A stretch of 64,000 nt of DNA from Rhypophila decipiens. Taxonomy: Eukaryota; Ascomycota; Sordariomycetes; Sordariales; Naviculisporaceae. The stretch lies in contig MU858146.1 in the NCBI GenBank assembly GCA_033297075.1, forward strand, positions 62,001-126,000, written 5' to 3'. Below, in pieces: positions 56,744-64,000 of the stretch. The translations under genes were made by a program, and so were the position numbers. Position 1 is the first letter of the stretch, and each line of letters begins with the position of its first letter. The notes beneath the pieces were generated by a model. The model was given only the letters and a program-made list of their open reading frames with translations. It was not told where the DNA came from and searched no databases.

Positions 56744-58101
56744 CTATTTCCCACCCAACCACCGATAAACAACCGAAAAGTCCCTCCCTTTGCACTGTTC
56801 TTGCTCCTCGGCCTTCTCATAGACCTCTGAAGCCTGATCCGCCAGCGCGAGCTTTGCGTCCGCCTCCCGTGCAGCCAACATGGCTAGTTTCAAATCCTTC
56901 CGCATCAGCCCAATCCCAAACCCACCGGAATAGTCCCTACTCGCCGGCGCAGTCTCCACGACCCCCGGGACCGGGTTGTTCACCTCGCTAGGCCAGCACT
57001 TTCCGGTGCTAACATTGATCACATTTGCCAGGACTTTGGGATCCAATCCCCACCTTACACCGAGATTCATGGCTTCCGCCGTGGCGATATTCTCGATAGC
57101 GAGGAGGTAATTGTTTGCCAGCTTGGCAGACAAGCCAGAACCTTGCGCGCCGCAGTGGAGGACGCGCTTACCCATCCTCAGAAGGATAGGCTCTACCCGG
57201 CTAACAAGAGCATCGGGGCAGCCGAGCATGAATGTCAAGGTGCCAGCCGTCGCACCGACCACACCACCTGACATGGGCGCATCCACGAAGTGGCCCTGGC
57301 CGTTTGGCAAAGCCTTGTCAACGGCCGACGCGACCTCGCGGGACGAGGATGGGTCGATGGTGGAACAGTCGATGAACAAGCGCGGTTGGGAACGCGGAGG
57401 AAGTGAGCGTTGGGAGAGGATGGAGGTATAGGTCGATTTGACATGTTCAGGGAGTGGTAAACATGTTATTACTGTGTCCTGTTGTTTATAAAACATCATC
57501 GTCAGTATTTTGTCTATCACACTAGAATGCAAGTATGTTTTCTCTGACAGGAGAGGATGTTGCTGGCTTCTCAGAGGATTGGCTTAAGTTGTTTGTAAAA
57601 TCATATGAAAGCACACCAACAAAACGCTGGGGCCCAACTTAGAAAGTTCATTGTTGGAAAACACTCATCATGAAAGCTTGAGAGGTGTCGAGGTGAAGAC
57701 GAGAGGAGAGAAATGGGAGTGCCAACATACCGCATCCCTTGAGGCTATCGCCGCACTGTCAGACACCTCAACCTGAGCCCCGCCGGCTTGTTGGACCTTC
57801 ATCTCTTGCGCCAGCTTTTCGGCCGCAGCAGAGTTGATGTCGAATAACCGAACGTGATCACTAGGCGGGAGCTTTGATTGAAGGTTTCTTGCCATTTGGT
57901 AGCCCTGATTAATTGTTCAATATTAGTACTAAGCTCGAGGCAAGCATCATGTGTCCTCTGGGGAGCGAGAGGCCGTGGGAGGATGCATACCATTTGGCCC
58001 AAGCCAATAAAGGCATAATTGTCTCGCCTACACCGAGTCGTAGAGAACATTCGCTGTTGGGCTGGGAGTTGCCTCCATATTTTCAGAGCGGGCGCCTTCA
58101 T
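56744..58101 (-). CDS. 3-hydroxyisobutyrate dehydrogenase, mitochondrial
   Basis: NAD-dependent enzyme of valine catabolism that oxidises 3-hydroxyisobutyrate to methylmalonate semialdehyde. Exons: 57991-58101, 57731-57904, 56744-57478; introns 86 and 252 bp; 339 residues. The N-terminus (MKAPALKIWRQLPAQQRMFSTTRC) is basic, lacks acidic residues and looks like a mitochondrial targeting peptide. Then come YAFIGLGQM|GYQMARNL (Rossmann glycine motif GxGxMG split by intron 1), RLFDINSAAAEKL, TVITCLPLPEHV, the substrate-binding signature FVDAPMSGGVVGATAGTLTFMLG, and KLANNYLLAIENIATAEAMNLG with the catalytic Lys. The C-terminal helical domain reads DPKVLANVINVSTGKCWPSEVNNPVPG and FGIGLMRKDLKLA. Length and order are those of fungal HIBADH. 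Confidence 0.95.
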
Positions 58102-59773
58102 CTTTTCTATTCTCCCTATGCAATGGTGCTGAAAGGGCCGGTTTGCGACTGTATTTCCAATAGCAGTCTCAGTCTTTTTCGAAGAGCGGTGCAGAAAGAC
58201 AGTCCCGGAATGCAGGTGGACTTCAAGCGTGACTTGGTTCCTCAGAGAGAGAATATAGGGATTTGAAGTTCATTCGTTCCGTTCGCGACGAACTCGGGGG
58301 GAAGGTTGGCGGTTGCGGTGGTTCTGGTGGATGTGTTACCCCGAGCTCTCGTCCCTTCCCTCCGCAGCTGCCAAAAGCCGACCATTGCCGACGGTCGCCC
58401 ATTCCCCTCATGGCATGGCACAACAGGGGGCGAAGCTAGTCCACGTAGACGGTAGTTCAATTGAAAGAAACAGAATGTTGGAAGGTTTGCAAAGGAGGAG
58501 CAATATGCTCAACTCCGTTGCTGCCGATGCCTCAACCCATTTTTGTTTGGCTGAGGTTGTTTGAAAACGGAAATGAAGAAGAAAAGATGTGAAGAATTGG
58601 GAGGAAAGGAGAATTTTCCTGCCAGGAGGGTTTTGTGGGCGCTGTGACCAGCGGAAATGAACCGTGCAGGGTCAAGCCGGCCGGACACGGGAAGCTCCGG
58701 TCCAACCCACCCAATTCTAAACCGCAGGATGCAAGCTTCGCAACCTTGCGAGAATGTGAACAAAATGATAACGTGCTGTTATGGAATACGAATTAGATAT
58801 TGTGTGTTTCTGACATAGCCAGAAGCAAGCACTTAAAGATTTCTCTAAATCTCTCGGCATGATGTTCGGTTCAAATACGGAAACACAGCTTCAAGATCAT
58901 GATATAATGAACTTCGAGTATATATTGATCAGTGATCGTTCATATGATATGCTTCCGAGGCAATGCCTCGTTTGACTGTCTGTTTGTAGTGTATCTGCGA
59001 ATATCCCCGCTAGATCAACATCGAGATCATGTTTGTCCTCCCCATCAAAGGACGTCTGGGCTTCTGTGTTGCCATCACAAGTCATAATGTAGCTAGAAGA
59101 AAGCTCCAGAACACGAACAAAAAGTATAGCCGTACGCCATGCCACCACGACAAACCCGAAAAAAAGAAGACTGTGAAATGGGACGTTACTAGAAGCGTCG
59201 TTATATACTTAAAGAAGAGCAAGGAGGTGTGACGGGGTACCAATTTTCTTGCTCTGCTCGCTCTGAACCACGAGTATACCGGGGGATGGCAGTTAGCTGT
59301 CCCTCGAAGGAGAGAGAAAGGGCACGTGCAGGCGACGTAAAGGGTTTTCATTGTGTTCGGGATTATGGGATATCTGTATTTTCAAGTGCTGCTGTTCCGT
59401 ATGGAGGAAGGGGGGTCTCGTGAGAAAGGTAGAATGAGGTGGGGCTTATGGATCACCGATTGTCGCTGGGGGTATGTGCAGATAATAAAAGAGACTATCA
59501 AAATAAAACGAGAATAAGGGGTAATAAATGTGACAGGGGAAGAGGAGAAAGAGCCAAAAGCAAATAGTAGAGATAAGCCAGATACGAGGAGAGGAAAGGG
59601 AACAAAACGAGACCAAAGCCGTGAATATAGAAGAAAGGAAACCGGCTTCCACCCATATTTTATCAAAGAAAGTATCTCTCCCTCAACTCCGACCCAGATT
59701 ATCCAGACTATCATTCATTTATCACTGCCGACGATGGACAATCGATGTGCACCACAGAAAACGACCAAACAGC
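58102..59773. other. Intergenic, no gene seen
   Basis: Upstream of HIBADH and downstream of the Bqt4-like gene. Nothing supported. Confidence 0.5.
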
Positions 59774-61183
59774 TCATAGTGCGTTGGTGATATATGGGCT
59801 TATGATCGGGAGCAGAGCACTAGGGATCGGTTAGCACGCGGAGATCGGCGACTCTGAACACAGGACTACATACCCAACGGCACCAACGGCAAACGTGGCA
59901 GTTAACCCAAGATAGGCCCGTTTCCTGATCTTCTCCTTGCGGATCTCGGCTTCGGTCTTGACCTTCTTCGCTTGCGGCGCAGCTACCGCGTTTTCTTTCT
60001 CCTCATCCTCGTCTACTGCGATGTCGTCGGCCTTTCTCTTGTTCTTGGTGTTGCTAGGACTCGAAGTGGAACTCTCGCCAACAGTCTTTGATGCGGCTTC
60101 TACCATTGCGCGGGCCTCGGCGACAATCTTTGCAGTGTCATCCGCTGATGGGAGCCCCCCAACGAAGGGGACCTCCACCTCGATCTTGGTCTTTTCTACT
60201 TCCTCGCCATCTTCAACCTTGACAGTCTTGTCAAGTTGCACCTTGATCTTGGGCTCTTCCTCAACAGGAGCAAGGACAACCGCCGGCTCCTTCTCAGTTG
60301 CTTCCATCTTGACCCGGCCATCGGCAGCTTCAATCTTGGCGACGGGAACGGGGATCAACGATGGCGTCTCTCCATTGGCGAGCGACGGAGAAGTTGTAGA
60401 TTCCTTGACGCTGCTTGCAGGAGTGTCGGTCGTGATGGAAGGCTGCGAAGAACCGACCCTGCGCTTCCTGGGGCTGGCAATGGTGCGTCTGCTGCCAGTG
60501 CTCTTAGTCGGGCTAACAGAGCGACGGCCACGAGTCGACCGAGTCGAGCTCGGGGTCGGCGGTGCCAAATGCTGAGCTACAAAGAACTTGGGTGGTGGGA
60601 CGATCTTCTTGGGTGGGCTGTCGGAGCCGGCAGTAATTGCGATATCAGAAGGATCAAGAAGCGCGCGGATCCAAGGAAGGATCTGGTATTCCTCGGCCAA
60701 AGCCAACGCTTGCTCAGGGGGGATCCAGAGGTTGCCAGCGGTCTCCTCGTGGCTTGTGGTGGGAAGCGACTTGATGTACTTGCGCTCACTCTCTTCCTCC
60801 TCAAGAGCTGCGTAAGGGAACGTCGCTTTGAACATTCCGGTGGCAGAGACGTAACCGTCTTGACTGCGGCGCATGAGGAAATAGCTATTTGGCGACGACT
60901 TGAAGATACCCGACACGATGCCCTTGGGGAGAGGAGCTCGAAGGTGCGCGTAGTCAAACGCGCCGAGAGTGGCAGTGGCCATGTCGGCGCCGGCAACAGC
61001 CTGAACCATTCGCGCAGTAAGTTGCGTCTGGCCTAGACGTCGTCGAGCCGCAAGTTCGGAGTCTAATACCAATCAGTAAGTCTTGCGCCGTAAATGAGAA
61101 CCGAGGGCCTTACGAGGTGGCACATCCTCAATGAGAAGAGGATTGTGGCGGCTTGGGAGAGGAAGCTGGCGTTCTGGAGCCAT
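59774..61183 (-). CDS. Bqt4-like KilA-N/APSES-domain inner nuclear membrane protein
   Basis: In fission yeast Bqt4 is an inner-nuclear-membrane protein that anchors telomeres through an APSES-like domain and a C-terminal membrane helix. Exons: 61114-61183, 59874-61062, 59774-59819; introns 51 and 54 bp; 434 residues. The short first exon ends NPLLIEDVPP and joins to SELAARRRLGQTQLTARMV, a common start in fungal members. The APSES/KilA-N fold covers about residues 60-170: KGIVSGIFKSSPNSYFLMRRSQDGYVSATGMFKATFP, NLWIPPEQALALAEEYQILPWIRALL. A long disordered linker of KIE/KVE repeats and a KNKRKAD basic signal follow. The final exon is needed for the end of the membrane helix: RAYLGLTATFAVGAVG then ALLPIISPYITNAL; without splicing the protein would end VVLCSESPISAC. 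Annotation pipelines may call this a transcription factor because of the APSES domain. Confidence 0.85.
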
Positions 61184-63697
61184 TGTCGTGGAAATGTATG
61201 CAATAATGAGATCGCTATGATGAATATCGGACAAATAATGGCCGAACAGAGACGGCGGCTCGAGAGTGTCGAAGAGAGCGCGACAGGAGAAATAATTCGC
61301 GACTGCTAAGGAAATCTTTGCGCGCAGTCCGCAGGGGCCGGGGGCGTGGAATTTTCGCTGACGGGGGTGCTGCGAAAAGACCAGATGACAGAACACGCGC
61401 TGGGAAATTGCGATTAGAGATGATATGATAAGATTGCCGTTAAAGCCGGCAGAAGGTTCTTCTTCAATGCCGCAGAAGCTTAAATCTGCGACGTCGTCGA
61501 TGAAGAAATGATCTGTGCGACGAGATGCGATGGTCAGGAAAGAACTGATTGATCCCTTGGACCCAGCGCGAACAAGCTGTCTTGGGGGGGAGCGAGTGGC
61601 AGATTTAGGAGAGCGAAGCTGGGGGGTGGAGTGGACGGGAGAGGGCGAGGGACCTGGGGTAAGTACAATTCCGTCCTGACTGGTGAGATTTGGCACGAAC
61701 AATTGGCAGAGGAACCTCCACTAGCGCGATTTGAGGGGACGTGGAAGGGTTTAGCGTCCGGAAAGCGTGTCACCCTGCCGCCAAATGCGTGGGGCGCACG
61801 GGCCAGCTGCAGCTCCTTCCGTCAAGGACGATGAATCCCGTTTGGTCAGGCCAACGAAGGGAAAGTGGCCAAGCGCCATTCTGGTTGGGTGAGAAGGAGC
61901 GAAGGGGGGGATCAATTCTGCAACTTGGGGAGACCCTTTTTCGGACCAGATTTCATCCTCATCGCGATGCACCGATTGGGTTTCCAGACCCCTCGCCAGA
62001 AACGATTGGGTTGAAAAGGGCAAACCCCACACTGGAACTGTCTTCCGCGTATATAGTTTTTGACATTGATCTCAACATTGGAAACCTCTGAAAACCGTCA
62101 ACAACCCAGGTCGGTGCAACGGCGTAGGTAGGGCTCTGCCAAAACCGCCGAGGCGGAGACCAGAAACGAATACCTGTGTCCGCAATCCGCCAGCCGATTC
62201 AACGGGATGTGCTTCACCATCTTGGACCACACCTCACCTGTTGTGCGTTTGCCACGCCAAACTCAGCCCTGGGATTTAAGGCTCGATATCGGGCAATGCC
62301 GTTTCGTTTCGCTGGCAGTTGAATTCCCATGACACTGTGCATCATCTGCACATGGTTCTGTTCGTCCAGCTGGCATGCCACGTTCGACGCCCTCCATTGC
62401 TCTGGGGAGAGCATGACGTTGATGCCCTACCACAAAGGGTCGATATCCCAAAGTCTTGAATTCGACCAAAGTGTGTGCAAGTTCGATTTTGGCTGGAAGA
62501 GCCCAGTGCGACATTGTCATTCTTGTCCCTTGGACCTGAGAAAAGAACCAAAGGAGCGGTGAACAGGCCAGGATCCAGCTCTTTTGATTGGCGGCCATGG
62601 AATCCAAGACCGGCCAGCCTTGCTCAGGGACAGGAACGGCTTGTTAGATGACCCAGCCAGAAAAGATTATGCGGTGGATGGCGACGAGAATATGAGTGAA
62701 GAACCATGAGATAGAAATTCATAGGCAATCGATCCGTGTCGGGACATCTTTATATAAGAAAGGAACTCCAACAACACACAAAGACCATCTTGCTTGAGCC
62801 TCGATAACAAAAGAAAGGGCCACTATCAGTTCGGTTGCAGCGGCAGAAGCTTAACGGGCCAACTCCAAATTAACGTGGAACGCCGTTAGTGCCTTGACGG
62901 CCTCTAGTCGAGCTCAGCTCAGGGGTTGGGCAGTTACGACGGGACGCACAAAGGTACGGAGTAACGGCGACACCACATGACAGCTAGAGTAACTCTACGG
63001 GTTAAGGCGCCGTAAACCGGTACAGAGAGGCACAAGATCTCGATAAGACTGCTTCGGCCGCCGCAAAGTGTGACCGGGCAAGAGTAGAGTACGGATATTA
63101 TTATCGTCTTCTATCTCCGACACGGAGAGCTTACCTCACCCTGACCCCTGACAACCCGGTGTGGTGCCAGTTGGTGCCAAGGTGAATGCTAGGCATATGG
63201 ATGCTGTATCCGGACCTAGATCGAAACATCAAGTAATCTGACCAAGATATTCTAAACAAAGTCAACGCTCACCGAGCCTCCTGAAGTTGAGACTGAAAAA
63301 GAAAGCAATCTTGTAGTCATGAGCATCTACATCACATTGAGTGTTACAGACTGCGACGACGGCTGGAGGAAAGGCCCAATGGAAGGGGTCAGGATCTAGG
63401 CCTAAAGCCGCAGATACTGCGGCCAGGGACCCCACTGAGCCCACCGACGCAGTGGCTGACGGACCAAACAGAGAAAGGGGAGCTTTGTGCCCCTCCACGG
63501 CTGCCCCTCACCGGCGCATTGCCGTGGTCAATGGTGCCAAATAAATATCGAAGCTCCCCTTCAGCCCCTCAGACGTCAACCTCGAACGACCACTGAATTC
63601 AGAAGCCGTTTTTCAGACTGTGAGCAAACGTTTTGACAACGTCCACCTACACAACCTAAGAATCGAACCAAGAGAACTTCCAGCTCCGTCATCCATC
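61184..63697. other. 2.5-kb divergent intergenic between Bqt4-like and RhoGDI genes
   Basis: No supported gene. TACGGAGTA occurs at 62955. Probably the promoters and 5' leaders of both genes. Confidence 0.5.
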
Positions 63698-64000
63698 ATG
63701 GCCGGCGACGATCTCACGCCCGAGAATGAATCGGGCTACAAGCTTGCCCAGCCCAAGCAGACCCTGGCCGAATATCAAAAGATGGGTATGTTTACAGTCG
63801 TCGTTCTTTGTTTACATATCCATCCTCCAGAATTGGGTGAATGCAAGACATCACCAATAGAAAGCAATGCAAAAACCGGATCTAGTGATCTCCACAAGTC
63901 TTGCCGCTGTGTTGCGGCTCGCCCACCATGCCAGACTGCTCTGTGCTCGAGCGGAAGTCGGGACTATAGGAAAGAGAGTTTAATTAAGAAGAAGTCACGA
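63698..64000 (+). CDS. RDI1: Rho GDP-dissociation inhibitor, first exon (partial)
   Basis: RhoGDI extracts prenylated Rho GTPases from membranes and keeps them GDP-bound. Only exon 1 is certain: 63698-63785, MAGDDLTPENESGYKLAQPKQTLAEYQKM and one base of the next codon, then a GTATGT donor. The pattern of an acidic start followed by GYK and TL-EY is typical of fungal RhoGDI N-terminal arms. The remaining ~215 bp show no acceptor leading to the expected DESLxRWKxSLGL segment, so the first intron seems to run past the window end. The identification rests on 29 residues, hence moderate confidence. Confidence 0.7.
   Translation, partial: MAGDDLTPENESGYKLAQPKQTLAEYQKMGMFTVVVLCLHIHPPELGECKTSPIESNAKTGSSDLHKSCRCVAARPPCQTALCSSGSRDYRKESLIKKKSR

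Noticed and set aside
1..64000. CRISPR arrays, insertion sequences, prokaryotic operons
   Set aside because: The DNA is clearly fungal nuclear; no spaced direct-repeat arrays or transposase genes were seen. No intact transposon ORF (reverse transcriptase, DDE transposase) was recognised even in the relic zone.

Overview
The window is nuclear DNA of a filamentous ascomycete (Pezizomycotina, most likely a Sordariomycete). Genes are split by short GT-AG introns, mostly 48-120 bp, with CTAAC-like branch points. The proteins include fungal-type families (RTA1, Bqt4-like KilA-N protein, a NACHT STAND receptor, fructosamine-kinase-like proteins). One tRNA-Pro carries a 36-nt intron. Exon structures were reconstructed by eye from splice signals, reading frame and family resemblance. 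Every multi-exon model described as complete closes in frame, but none was checked by alignment or transcripts.

Layout. 1-9 kb: importin-9/Kap114 (minus, runs off the left edge), REV7 (plus), a PI31-type proteasome regulator (minus) and an unrecognised three-exon gene (minus). 9-16.7 kb: a gene-poor repeat and relic zone. It holds a ~75-bp stray copy of a kinase gene found 5 kb away, three copies of a ~65-bp repeat (one inverted), a ~155-bp tandem repeat, and an ORF with a DELNYKKLKGAK motif that recurs at 30.6 kb. 16.7-29.3 kb: an accessory-looking block of two divergent fructosamine-kinase-like genes flanking a six-exon MFS transporter, then a 1,632-residue NLR-like receptor (SesB-type alpha/beta hydrolase, NACHT, degenerate beta-propeller C-terminus). 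30.6-31.3 kb: a damaged coding fragment with two perfect hairpin-forming inverted repeats. 31.7 kb: intron-bearing tRNA-Pro(AGG).

33-35.7 kb: a large disordered basic protein, then about 7.2 kb with no convincing gene. 42.8-48.6 kb: NUF2 (its intron contains poly-T tracts and a 10-N assembly gap), an unrecognised protein, and the AP-3 beta subunit. 49.3-50.7 kb: a low-complexity acidic/Thr-rich protein. 51.3-53.3 kb: a tandem duplication of a small SH3-like gene, one copy frameshifted. 53.5-61.2 kb: RTA1-family membrane protein, mitochondrial 3-hydroxyisobutyrate dehydrogenase and a Bqt4-like inner-nuclear-membrane protein, all minus. 63.7 kb: first exon of Rho GDP-dissociation inhibitor (plus), leaving the window.

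Most genes are unlinked housekeeping functions (nuclear import, translesion synthesis, kinetochore, vacuolar trafficking, valine catabolism, Rho signalling). The functional interest lies in the 12-31 kb block, where duplicated kinase-like genes, a transporter, relic DNA and an NLR lie together, and in the duplicated small gene at 51-53 kb.
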